DNA of 64,000 nucleotides from Apis mellifera (lineage: Eukaryota; Arthropoda; Insecta; Hymenoptera; Apidae). Positions within the stretch are counted from its first letter, which is position 1, and every line of letters starts with the position of its first letter. Below the pieces are notes generated by a model. That model did not search any database and was not told the origin of the DNA. It saw only the letters and a program-made list of their open reading frames with translations. The translations under genes and the position numbers were made by a program. The stretch covers positions 10,418,009 through 10,482,008 of the forward strand of contig NC_037648.1 of the NCBI RefSeq assembly GCF_003254395.2, in the 5' to 3' direction. Below, piece after piece: positions 28,647-39,047 of the stretch.

Positions 28647-31600
28647 AATTTATCATAAATAATATGAAATGAAGTTTAATTTTGAAACTAATCAAAAAAT
28701 TTTTATAAAAAAAAAGGAAATATAATTATCTTTTAACATAAAAAATAATTACAAAGGGAAAACAACATGTTCTTTACATATCTTCTTCTTCTTTAAAATC
28801 TTTAGATCAAATATTTAATAATGCATATTTTAAAAATTAAAAAAAATATTTCAGATCTATTCTATTCGTATTGTAATCGTATATTTCTTTGTACATTTTT
28901 GTACAAATTCATGTGGGCAGAAATAAAATTCTTTTCAATCTAATCTAATTAAGATGTTTCAAATATTTAATAAAAAAAAAAAAAACTATATCAATATTAT
29001 TCATAAGATTTCTAACGCGATATCATAATGCAATTTCCTTTTCGATGAAAACGAAACTTGAATCATCGAAAACAATTCTCTATAAGCTGCTTTCGAAGAA
29101 ATGAAAAAGACACTAGGTTCCCGTTGCACCAGTCGATATCAAGTGATCCAGAATTGATACAATATCGATATGATAGTAAAATCCAGAGAATCGGAGAGAA
29201 AAGAAATTATCTTGGGAAAAAAGAGCAATGCAACGGAACCAATACGGTGGATATCTATGAAAAAAAAAAAAAAAAAAAAAAAAATGATTGGACAGCGATA
29301 CAGTTTCGATTTCTTCCAGTGACCTCTAATCTTCGAAACAGTGCTGCATGATTCCTCTTCTCGATTGCGAGAAGTTTGATTAAAAAGTATCAATCCCTAT
29401 AAAAACGTAATTCAACTTTAAACGAATTTTTTTTTGAAGTTGGTTTTCAAGGAAACGTTTTTATAAGCTAATTTTTTCTGTCGATTATATTTAATTGGGC
29501 ATTGTTTATATTAACATTATATTGTTATTTTTATTATATCTGCTTTTTGTATTTTATCACTTTTTTTATTTATTAATTAAACTTATAAGTAGAATTGTTT
29601 GTATAATTATAGAGAATTTAAATATTTAGAAATCTCTATGATTGTAATATAGATAAAAGATGAAATAATTCTTTTTATTTATCACTTCTATTTCTTATAT
29701 ATATAATTTTTTATATTATTAATAGTGATAACTATTAATATTAGTAGTATTGCAATATATAATATTAATAATTGGTATTACAATATATGTAATAATATTG
29801 AAATGATATTTATTTTGCAAATGAAATTGATTACATGAAATGAATATTGCATGTGTATAAATAAAAAATTATAATACATCTTTTATTTATAATAAAACTT
29901 GAATAAATAAATTTGAATTAATATTTGAATAATTTTTCGTTTCATTTCTCATGTCAATCATATTTTTTATCATATTTTATCATATTTTTTAAAAGAATAA
30001 CTGATATTCGTTACATTCAATAAAAATAGAAAGGCTTTTATTGACAGATGGATCAGAAATTTTGATAAATCAATTAAATTTTCATAATACATTTTGTTTG
30101 AAAATTGTAATGCAACTTCTATATGTTTGCAGCAACCTTATGTAACATTTGGAACATTTGCACCTTGTATTGACAACAAATCCCCGAATCCATTTATGCC
30201 TCGACATCCCTCGGAAATGATGAAAACAGGTATCAAAGTACCCTTACTGATTGGTTATAACGAGAACGAGGGAAGCAGCGTTATTAACTTTTGTAAGTTT
30301 ATTTTTTTTTTTATTTAAAATGAAAGAAAATATAAGTTCTCTTTAAAAAATATATATATATATAAAATCTAGAAGGTATTTAAATATTTTCAATATCGTG
30401 AATAATAAATTCTTGATTTCGAAAAAAAATATTTCTGTAATTCTTTTTTTGATAAAATTTCAAATTTTAATTAAAATTAAAAAAAAATCAAAGAAATCGA
30501 AAAATATAAAATTTTTTTCAGTATTTCAACATGTAGAAAGTGAGGATGTTATGCAAAACGTGAATGAAAATTTCGAAATTGTAATTCCTTTGGAGTTGCA
30601 GCCATACTTGAAGAAGCAGAGTATTACTCCGAACGATCTGAAACACTATTATTTTGGGAAAGAAATAATCAGTGAAGAAACGAAACAAAAATATGCAGAT
30701 TTTATGAGCGACGTCATGTTCCTTCGAGGTATCCATGATGTAATTAATATTCAAATGGAAAAAGCTGCAGAATCTACTTACATGTATAAGTTCACCTACG
30801 ATTCAGAAATGTCGTTATTAAGAATGGTGATGAATGTTACTTTGCCAGGTATTTAATTTTTAATTATGTTCCTGATATATTCCTTTATCTTTGATCTTGA
30901 ATTTCTTAATTTTTTTATTAATTATATTTTATAATTTTATTTAATTCTTTAAGTTTTTTTCCTTTTTCTTAATTTTATTTTCTGCCCATAAGATATGTTC
31001 ATAAATAATGTTAATAAATAAGTATAATAGTAATACCTCTATATGAATGAAGATTGATTTAAATATTTCTTCTACTTGTATTTTCATATTCAACATAATT
31101 ATCTTATTCAAATTTATTTATATATTTAATATCCCAAAATTCTTATAATTAAATTATTTAATCTAGCAAATGTAAACAATTAGGAATTTGAGAATTAACA
31201 ACCAAAGAAAATTAAAATGAATAAATCTCGTATGTTAATTTCACTGTATCCTAAATGAAATGAATTTTAAAATTTTGAAAGTTATTTTAGAGAAAGTTAG
31301 TTGCAATAAATCACTGGAAAAGAAATTGTTGTGTTGCAATCAAATGATCAATTCTAATCTTAAGTTTTTAAAAAATCTATAAAAATAAATAAAAAATTGA
31401 AAAGTATATCGTTTTTTTTGTGAAAATTTGTAGGTGCTACGCATGCAGATGAATTGCAATATTTATTTTTCCCAGATTTATCAAAAAAACTTGCAAACAG
31501 AAAATTGCTAGAAGTTGGAACTGATATGTACGTAATAATGGAATATTTTACTCAAATGTGGACAGATTTTGCTAAAACTGGGTAAGTTTTTGTTTTTAGC

Positions 31601-34600
31601 ATAGTAATTTTCTCTTTTTTTCTTTTTAATAAAGATTTAATTATTAAATCTATTCCTTTAAAAAAAATTTATAATCAATTTCAAAGGAAATATGTAATAC
31701 TGAATATATAAAATTTAAATTATTATATTTATTATATTATATATTTACCGTATCAAAAATAAATGATAAAGCATTGTGCATATGAAAAATTCAAAAAAAG
31801 AAAATGAAGAAAAAAATAATAACATATGAAAGTACTGAAAAAGCTTGCGAAAAAAGATTAAAAAATATTAAAAAATATACAATACAAGGTAACTTGATAT
31901 AAATTACAAAAATAACTAAAGCTTGTACTAGTCTGACTAACAACTATGCACCAACCTCGTGTGAAATTGTGAGAAATATAGGGAGAAACTAGAAAAGAAA
32001 GCTGAAAAAGATTAATTATGTTTTCTAGAATAAAAAATAAAGGCATTTGTCAGAAAGAAAATTAAATTAAATTATTTTATATATCGTAATCTAATATATA
32101 GAAAGAATAATTTATTATTCTATTATTTTCATATTATTTTCTATTATTTTTTCATATTATTTTTTTTTTTTTTTAAGGAATCCAACACCTAAAGTCACGG
32201 ATTTAATTAGAACAATTTGGAAACCACTCCAGAAAACAGATACATATAATTATTTGCGTATTGATAAAACGCTTAAAATGGAATCCTATAGTAAGTCGGG
32301 GCAAAGATTTGATTGGAACAGAATTAAAAATAAATTGTAATGTACATTTTAACTTTTAATATTTTGATATTTGTAATAATAATTAATAAAATAATAAAAA
32401 GATGATAATATATTAATAAATTCAGATCATTTATTAAAATTGCAATTCTATTTGATTTTAATTAATATCTTTATTTAAATGACAAAAAATATAAATAAAA
32501 CTTTCCTATTTCTATATCTTTAAAAACAAGGACATTTAAGATAGAATAAAAATATTATTTTCTTAGATCTTAATGATATAATTTTTCATTGAAAGCCATA
32601 TCAATTATATAGATCATATTTTTAAAAAATATTCAAATATTTAAATTGTAAAAAATATTTGTAAATTTTTTAGAATTACAATTTTATTTAACAATTTTCC
32701 ATTCATTATAAATAAACTTGTTTACTTGTCAACTATACGGAATCAACTAAGGAATGCGCAACTTTGGATGATTGCCAGAGAACGGCGCACATATCCTATT
32801 TACTTGTGTGTATTCACGCATGCGCAAAACCATTTAGTTCGCGTAATTCTCGCGAGTATCGTAATCGTGGAATTTGTGCAAGTTTTTTTATCGAAAATAA
32901 AATGAGAATCATAGCAAAAATTTTATCAAATCATCAAGTGAATAAATTCAAATAAGTGTATAATTAAAGATTAGCCTTAATTAATAAATTGCCGTGCAAT
33001 GTGAATCCACTCGATCTCATTGAAACTAACCTAACCTATGTTTGTCGGATAAACACTCGAGTGACGTTTGAGGTGAGTCAACGCTGACCTGGCTTCGTTT
33101 CATAGCGAGATTTCGCGTTTTGTCGCAAGCTTCTCGCTACGCGAGAAAAGAAATATGGATAATTAAAATTCCACGTGAATAATCGAATTTTCTTTGATTT
33201 TAAATTCATTCAGTGTTTCACAGAACATAAAAACAATTATTCTATTTTATTGCAAGAATAAAATTCCGCCCGATTTATGATAGACATTTTTTTGGCCTTT
33301 CAACGATCATCATCACCGAGGTATTTAAAGATATACAGACATCTTGTTCAATTATCAGCTATCTGAAAAATAATATGTGCATCGAAAAATAAATTATTAT
33401 GTTTATAATTTTCAGAATTGTTTTAATATTAGAATAATTTTGTGAGATATTTTATATAAAGAATAGAACACAAGCAGCGCAAGTAGCTTTTTCTCGGAAT
33501 TGGTAATCAAAGAGGGCGATAAGCATAACAAACTGTCTTTCTTTGAAATTGTTGATTAAGAGCGATAAAATTATTTTTCTTCTTTTTAAGAACTGAATGT
33601 TAATTGGAATTTTTTGCATAGTTTAATACGATAATTGGCGGTTTTATTTTTAGTCTGTGCAAGATTCTTTATTGTTTTTCTTTAGAAAAGTAAAGTAAAA
33701 TATATGAAAATATATAAAAATATAAAAATGAATATTTTATCGCGTATATAAGAAAAAAAAGTTTTTTTTACTTTAATTTTCTCAGTTTTATTTCTTTGTT
33801 TTAATATATTTTTTAATTTCATAAATATTTGCATTAATAAACATTTTCTACAGAGTTTAAATTAAATTAAAAAAAAGAACATTCAGAGACATTTTTTCTT
33901 TAGAAGAGGGAAAAAAATGGGGATGACGAAAAATCATGGTTTAATACAGATTCAAAGTCTATTCTTATCTTCTATTAATCCCGAATGTCCGTTTACTTTG
34001 ATAACGACCAAGGTTAAATAACATATTATTACACGAATATATAAACATAGTTATTGATCAGTTTAACACAACGCGTTTTCAGAATATTGTTTTTTCTTGT
34101 TCGAAAATAAAAAAAGTGCATAATTGTGCATAAAATCTAATTCAATAATCAGCATTTTTTCATGTATTTCATTTTCATTCATTTACTTCATTACGATTTT
34201 AATAATTTAATATATCGATATATTAAAAGTTCAATTTATTAAATACAAAATAAAAAATGAAGTATTTAGAAGTATTTATTCATTTCCTATAAAATACATA
34301 AAATATAGAATGAAAGATCTTTAGAATGTAGATTTTAAAAGTTAAAAATAAAAATTAAAAATATCGAAACTTACTTAGATTAATTATAACGAACAAGTGA
34401 GTAGTATCATGGAAATAAACTCATCTCATTCTATTTCGCTTCATCTAATAAGGCCAACTTAAATTATAACTATAATTATGATAAATAATATTCTATCGAT
34501 ATTTTTAGTTTGTTTCGACTTCTAAAATTACATATTATACAAATTATATATACCAACGTTACAATCAAGCAATTTTTTACGACAATAATGAAAGCAATCT

Positions 34601-37600
34601 TTAATTTTCAGCGTCTGAATCGACCGAATACCGACAAACATGGCTGTGCAAACGTCTCATTTGGAGGCTATCCAAGCGCTACCTGGCGACACACCCGGCG
34701 AGAAGTACAAATGGATAAGCGATCTAATAAAAGAACGATTGTCCGAGTCGAACAGCCTGGAAGAGGTGATCGAGTCCGAGAAGATTCCCAGGCCGCTCGT
34801 ACCTTTTGTTCAAATACACGCAGCTATGATGTTGAACAAAAAGAATCCGAATGATCAGAGCACCTATGCGGCTATTGCGGAGGCACTCAAGTCAAGGGAC
34901 GAAATAATCGTGAACAAAGCTTTACAGGCGAACAATTTCTTCAATGGAACCAACGAATACATAACTAATGTTCAGTACTTTTTCAACTACCTCTTTCCAT
35001 ACGTTTCTTTAAACACCAGAACGCGAATCATCAATGTTTTAGCCTCTCGACTGGCGTCCAAGAATCCAGCCCTGGCCGAAGAATTCTTCAAGGCGGTCGC
35101 TTCGTTTTACGGGCTGAAACAAGCTCTACCGTTGCTACCGGCTTGTAGCGAGTCTTTCATGTACAACGTAATCGTAGAGAAGAGAATCGTTCTAACTCGG
35201 AAGCTGATCAAGCAGATCTTCCGCAAGAATCCGGATTTCATCGTCCGGTATTTTAAACTGACCGAGCAGAGCAACGATCCCTGCGAGAGGCGTCTCCATC
35301 CGATAAATATTTATAAGCTCAGCGACTTCCTGCCCAAATTGATCAAGAAGAGATTGGACTCGTTCGTGGAATTGTACGAGATGTTCGAGCCGAGGGTAAC
35401 CCTTAGCAATCTGTGCGCAGAGGCGTTTCTGAAGAATGGCAAGGAGCATTTGCAACAAAAGCCCAAGCTTTACATCAAGATTCTTCCGTTGAAAAGGATC
35501 AGCAATAACTGCATGGAAATAATATTCCCGAAATTATTCCCCACCAACGTTGACAACTTCGATACGGACACCATGTTGGATTACTTGGAGTATTATCGAC
35601 AGGATAAAAAGCTCGATTTCTTCTTGAAATCTTACAAGCAAGTGTACGGTAAGAATATCCTTGACGATTCGAGCAAGGTAACAGCGACGTTGTTGAAGAT
35701 GTTACCGGTGAAGGAGCGAGTGAAACAGGCGAGAATCAAATTGCAAAGAGACGACTCGACGGAGGACAGGATGGATTATACGATTTGTTGGAAATGTTAC
35801 TTGCCCATCAATGAATCGATACCCCAGTTGAAGGAACAGATAAATACCACCTCCGAGATGGAGTACAGATCTGCCCTGGCGTGTAATATGATATATTCGT
35901 GCAAGGTGAACAACGACGACCAAGCTCTGTTGGAAACAATGATGTACATCAAGATCAGGCACAAGAACGAGCAAGGTTTGTTCCTGATGAACGTGTTCGA
36001 GACATTGCTCGAGCTTTACGATCTACCCCAAATGGGAGAGAATTTCTGGTCGATCTTGATGGATATAATCATGCGTGCCCACGTGAAGGGGGATCTGAAT
36101 ATCAGGAATACCACCGGGGTGAGAATAGTGGAGGCCGCCATCCATTACAAAATTCTTCAATCCCAACCCATCTATCAGATGATCGAAATATTTATGGAGT
36201 TGAAGATGATGAGCTACATGGACAATTGGAACATTCTTGAGAAATATTCCGAGTACGAGAGAACGTGTTTGGAGATCTGTATAACAATAGCTTCGCAGAA
36301 GTACGATTCTGACCAGCAACCGTGGAAATGGAACAAAGCCGAGATGGTGTACAATCTGTGCTCCTCGATATACCATTTCAACGATACTCACGTGAACAAA
36401 ACGTATCGCGTGGAACGCATGTCGATCAAGAATTATCCTTGGCTGATGGAAAAAGTGAAGGAAATCTTTTCCGCGAACGACGAGAAACGCGATCAATACG
36501 TTATCGACAATCTGAAACGGATATTGTCGAGACACGAACAAGATCTGTACGAGAGTTTAGCGGTTGAAGAGATCGCCAACGTGAGCAAAGGGGAGGCGTT
36601 GAAGATACTGAAGAGAAATCCAGAAAAGATTCTGGCTCGTTGGAGGGAATACCTGGACGGGTGTAGAATTTCGTACACGGAGCACACGATGAGATTCCTA
36701 AAGGCCTCGCGCTGGTACAACGAGATCCCAATCAAGTTCGTCGAGCAATCTCTCGACGATTTGGCGAAGAAGAAGAAAGTTTGCAAGATCTTGGTCAACC
36801 TCGTGGACGGTGACACGTTCTCGAGAATCGTCGAACCGTTCATTCCAACGCACAAATCGATAGACGTGGAAAACGAGGAGGCGAGGACCAATTACAAATT
36901 GGTCAAGCACATTATCCATTGCATGATACTCGCGAATCCACCCGTTCCCCTCACCCTTCTCACCAAACTGTTCGAGGGAGACTACTTGTCAGTCGCTCTG
37001 GCTGCTCTGATAAATGTTTGCAGACGAACGAACGCCATGGACACTATATCGTTCGCCAGAACGTTGGCCAGCCAGAGGGTGTCCGTCCGGAAGCACGGGA
37101 TAAGATTGATGCGTATGCTCGCGCCTCGCGATCAATTAATCAACTTCCTTCAAGCGCAGTGGGAGATCGAGGAGAATCACTCCGTGCGGGAGGTCTTGTT
37201 CACCGAGAGTATGGAATTGTTCAGCGATGATCCCGAGTCCGTAACGTGGTCCCACCTCGCTTCTTTGATCTCCATGCTCACACCCAAGGACGAGCACTTG
37301 TTCTCGAACAAGTTGTTCTCGTTGATAAAATTGACCCCGAACGAGTACGTGGCCGATTTCATGAAGCTCGCCTTGTACACGATCGACAAATTCGCGGGGG
37401 CGGGCGAGATCGGGAAAGGGAAGATCGCGCATTACGTCAAGTCGTTCTTGAGCTCGATAGACGCGGGCATCTGCAATCTTCTGTCCGAAGAATTTTTCGA
37501 ACAGCTGGCGCGAAGGTTCTTCTTCCATCAAGATTCCGAGATCTCGAGTTGCGCCATCAAGTACGTAGTCGGAAATATGTTGCGGCTGCCCGCGGATAAA

Positions 37601-39047
37601 TTCGACGCACTGATGAAAATCACGTGCAACGTGTTGAAAGAGATCGTGAAGAGCGGTTGGGACGTGCCGCATCCCGAAAATTCTTGCTACTATCCGGTGA
37701 ACGAGATTGTGTGTCGGTTCATCGACGACGTCGTTCATCACTCGTACTCGTTTCAACCTTCCGCGATCAAGTATCAACTGATCGACGGGATTCTGTCCAC
37801 ATTCCTCACCGTCCTCACCCCAGAAACGGACACCAAGTCTTACCTGATGCTGGTATTCGCCAGGGAACAGATATCCTCGAAAACGCCTAAAGAGTTCGGG
37901 ATGAATCTCGGCCAAAGGATCGTCGAGCTGATCGAGATGTTCTCGATTCTATTCATCTTTTACATGACCGATATCCTGTGCAACATGCTGAGCGAGGTGA
38001 ACTTGTTCCAGGAATACAATAACAATTACGACACGATCGATATAAAATTGGAAGTGATGGAGGGATTGATAGAGATAGGATCGATGGAGGCTGGTATCGT
38101 CGCTGCGAAATTATCGGGCACCATCGCGTTGGACGAATGTTCCGAGAGATACAACGAACTGATGATCAAGTTGTCCAAATATAACGATCCTGTGATCAAA
38201 GGTATAGTCTGTTCCATTATCAATAGGAAAAAGTTCTAGGGTTGAAAGATTTAAGAATTGGATTTATCAAGTTGGAGAGAAGATAATCGATGAATTGATG
38301 TTGATCGTTGATTATACTTCGTGTTATCGTGAGGAATTCGATCATGGTTTCTTAATCATGCGTATACGCTTTCTGCTATGGGACAGTTGGGCGAAGGAAA
38401 AATGAGAAAAAAAGAAACGGGTGATGTTCGATGAAACGCGAGGCGTCTTGAACGATTGATCTTTGTCGTCGGTGAGAATTGGAATAATAATGACGCACAA
38501 TTTGAGAGATTCGATAAAGAATCGTGGAGATATATTTTATCGTCAGATATATATATTTTTATATTTTGCATATGATTTACATCGCGCTCGAAGAAAATAA
38601 CATTTTAATCCGGAACATGATGCGTGCATTTAATTATGCATTCAATATTGTACATAAGGTATGCAATAAAATATTATGCAGAAGATCGAAACGTTATCCT
38701 CTTTCTCTATTTTATTCTATTGTACAACAATTATATTTTATTATATCTTCATTTTGCAATATAACGAATTGTTATTAACATATTTCCTCGCATCCTTCCT
38801 TTATATCTAAATTAATCTATTTTCGTTGAAAATTATTATTTTTTGTTTTTATTTTACATTCTACTCTATTTTTATAGAAAGTTAAATCGTAAGAAACATA
38901 TGAAATGGGAAAAATTAAAAGGGAAAAATAACTTACGAGAAGCGTCGAAACCAGTGATGAAATTTGGGCAAGGGACGTATGCAGTGGCTCCTGCTGGAGT
39001 ATTAGGCCAGCAGGACCATCCATCAAAGGTCAACCGACAGTATGGCC
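6815..39047 (-). CDS. DH31-R: Class B GPCR, diuretic hormone 31 (calcitonin-like) receptor, 5' end missing
   Basis: Nine exons in transcript order: 38937-39047, 12957-13063, 9297-9388, 8436-8562, 7777-8003, 7449-7619, 7236-7359, 6994-7035 and 6815-6922. All have GT-AG junctions and matching phases and give 368 aa to the TAG at 6815-6817. The first exon carries the hormone-binding signature DGWSCW and CPNFITGFD; the second has KYCELNGTWFRHP and WSNYTTC. Seven membrane helices follow, with the TM3/ECL2 cysteines in TCRLLH and QCW, then LVPLLGLHY in TM6, and FQGLCVAILFCFCNGEV ending in the 42-base exon typical of class B receptors. The tail begins IAQFKRKW. These blocks match insect DH31 receptors better than DH44 or PDF receptors; the calcitonin-like receptor Hector is the nearest alternative. 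The role would be Gs-coupled signalling for fluid secretion, gut and clock functions. Only five of the six conserved ectodomain cysteines are present, so the signal peptide and first-cysteine exon lie further upstream. Confidence 0.9.
13064..23180. other. Proximal part of the 25.9-kb DH31 receptor intron
   Basis: Mostly AT-rich intron without convincing exons on either strand. Several blocks are clearly richer in GC yet carry stops in all frames: about 15.58-15.96 kb, 16.10-16.36 kb, 18.10-18.87 kb, 19.2-19.7 kb and 20.22-20.60 kb. These are candidate conserved non-coding (enhancer-like) sequence. A short TA repeat lies at about 17139-17159. The annotated-length ORFs here have biased, low-complexity translations and look like chance. 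Confidence 0.5.
23185..23221 (+). promoter_or_regulatory. Core promoter of the carboxylesterase
   Basis: A perfect insect initiator TCAGT at 23217-23221 is preceded at 23185 by TATTTAATA, a TATA-like element at the expected distance of about 30 bases. This would give a 5' leader of about 44 bases before the ATG at 23263. It is read from motifs only. Confidence 0.45.
23263..32340 (+). CDS. Carboxylesterase (type B, esterase E4/FE4-like), complete
   Basis: Eight exons: 23263-23403, 25608-25896, 26358-26543, 27053-27255, 30133-30292, 30522-30848, 31434-31581 and 32178-32340. Frame is kept throughout and the product is 538 aa, normal for the family. It hydrolyses carboxylic esters. All active-site parts are present: oxyanion-hole HGGAF at 107-111, nucleophile Ser189 in FGESAGG, the acid Glu319 in GYNENEG and His439 in GATHADEL. 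An SEDCLYLN-type motif appears as SDDCLYLN at 81-88. There is no hydrophobic signal peptide (start MASENTIVRVKQG), so a cytosolic detoxifying (dietary or xenobiotic) esterase is more likely than a secreted juvenile hormone esterase; the exact substrate is unknown. AATAAA at 32385-32390 follows the stop. The whole gene lies in an intron of the DH31 receptor on the opposite strand. Confidence 0.93.
26758..26837. repeat. Nested inverted repeat ending in a 16-bp CACGTG palindrome
   Basis: Within esterase intron 3, CATTTTTGCAA at 26770-26780 is the exact reverse complement of 26798-26808. Outside it, ACGTGTCAA at 26758-26766 pairs with the left half of a perfect 16-base palindrome TTTGACACGTGTCAAA at 26822-26837. 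The centre is the E-box CACGTG. It could be a bHLH site, a small hairpin or a remnant of a short inverted-repeat element. Confidence 0.5.
27901..27955 (+). repeat. TTCTA pentanucleotide minisatellite
   Basis: Tandem, slightly degenerate copies of TTCTA/TTGTA in intron 4 of the carboxylesterase. Likely length-polymorphic, with no sign of function. Confidence 0.7.
28613..28640. repeat. TA dinucleotide microsatellite
   Basis: An uninterrupted TA run in carboxylesterase intron 4. A pure A run at about 29261-29284 lies in the same intron. Confidence 0.75.
32341..34639. other. Spacer and likely 5' leader exon/intron of the solenoid gene
   Basis: The first 400 bases are AT-rich 3' flank of the esterase. 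About 32740-33160 is richer in GC and CpG and ends in a good donor (TTTGAG then GTGAGT at 33073). A good acceptor (TTTTCAG ending at 34611) lies 28 bases before the ATG at 34640. I infer a non-coding first exon ending at 33072 and a 1.5-kb intron in the 5' UTR. The transcription start is not visible. Confidence 0.45.
32817..32826. promoter_or_regulatory. NRF-1-like (Ewg-type) palindromic element CGCATGCGCA
   Basis: CGCATGCGCA on the plus strand reads TGCGCATGCG on the other, close to the NRF-1/Ewg consensus YGCGCAYGCGCR, which marks broadly expressed TATA-less promoters. It sits about 250 bases upstream of the inferred first donor of the next gene, in a GC-richer patch, and so probably marks that gene's promoter. 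Confidence 0.45.
34640..38239 (+). CDS. Large uncharacterised protein, helical-repeat (solenoid)-like, single coding exon
   Basis: One uninterrupted reading frame of 1,199 codons, starting at an ATG in good context (ACAAACATGG) and ending in TAG. I do not recognise the family. The sequence is leucine- and charge-rich, with regularly spaced amphipathic helices throughout and no obvious catalytic motif. There is no signal peptide and no clear membrane segment except one hydrophobic stretch near residues 1100-1117 (MFSILFIFYMTDILC). This suggests an ARM/HEAT-type alpha-solenoid scaffold in the cytoplasm or nucleus. It is strikingly GC-rich compared with everything around it, more so toward the 3' half. 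The coding part has no intron, although a 5' UTR intron is likely. AATAAA at 38665-38670 is a probable poly(A) signal. It sits in the DH31 receptor intron on the opposite strand. Confidence 0.85.
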   Translation: MAVQTSHLEAIQALPGDTPGEKYKWISDLIKERLSESNSLEEVIESEKIPRPLVPFVQIHAAMMLNKKNPNDQSTYAAIAEALKSRDEIIVNKALQANNFFNGTNEYITNVQYFFNYLFPYVSLNTRTRIINVLASRLASKNPALAEEFFKAVASFYGLKQALPLLPACSESFMYNVIVEKRIVLTRKLIKQIFRKNPDFIVRYFKLTEQSNDPCERRLHPINIYKLSDFLPKLIKKRLDSFVELYEMFEPRVTLSNLCAEAFLKNGKEHLQQKPKLYIKILPLKRISNNCMEIIFPKLFPTNVDNFDTDTMLDYLEYYRQDKKLDFFLKSYKQVYGKNILDDSSKVTATLLKMLPVKERVKQARIKLQRDDSTEDRMDYTICWKCYLPINESIPQLKEQINTTSEMEYRSALACNMIYSCKVNNDDQALLETMMYIKIRHKNEQGLFLMNVFETLLELYDLPQMGENFWSILMDIIMRAHVKGDLNIRNTTGVRIVEAAIHYKILQSQPIYQMIEIFMELKMMSYMDNWNILEKYSEYERTCLEICITIASQKYDSDQQPWKWNKAEMVYNLCSSIYHFNDTHVNKTYRVERMSIKNYPWLMEKVKEIFSANDEKRDQYVIDNLKRILSRHEQDLYESLAVEEIANVSKGEALKILKRNPEKILARWREYLDGCRISYTEHTMRFLKASRWYNEIPIKFVEQSLDDLAKKKKVCKILVNLVDGDTFSRIVEPFIPTHKSIDVENEEARTNYKLVKHIIHCMILANPPVPLTLLTKLFEGDYLSVALAALINVCRRTNAMDTISFARTLASQRVSVRKHGIRLMRMLAPRDQLINFLQAQWEIEENHSVREVLFTESMELFSDDPESVTWSHLASLISMLTPKDEHLFSNKLFSLIKLTPNEYVADFMKLALYTIDKFAGAGEIGKGKIAHYVKSFLSSIDAGICNLLSEEFFEQLARRFFFHQDSEISSCAIKYVVGNMLRLPADKFDALMKITCNVLKEIVKSGWDVPHPENSCYYPVNEIVCRFIDDVVHHSYSFQPSAIKYQLIDGILSTFLTVLTPETDTKSYLMLVFAREQISSKTPKEFGMNLGQRIVELIEMFSILFIFYMTDILCNMLSEVNLFQEYNNNYDTIDIKLEVMEGLIEIGSMEAGIVAAKLSGTIALDECSERYNELMIKLSKYNDPVIKGIVCSIINRKKF
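38240..38936. other. 3' UTR of the solenoid gene and short gap to the receptor exon
   Basis: Roughly the first 430 bases are probable 3' UTR up to the AATAAA at 38665. The last 270 bases are AT-rich and border the minus-strand DH31 receptor exon, so the two transcripts converge very closely. Confidence 0.5.

Noticed and set aside
36023..36541. 172-codon minus-strand open frame.
   Set aside because: Also a shadow within the same GC-rich coding exon, with no recognisable domain.
37136..37915. 259-codon minus-strand open frame.
   Set aside because: It is the antisense shadow of the GC-rich 1,199-codon gene; its translation is biased in Arg/Asp/His and shows no domain.
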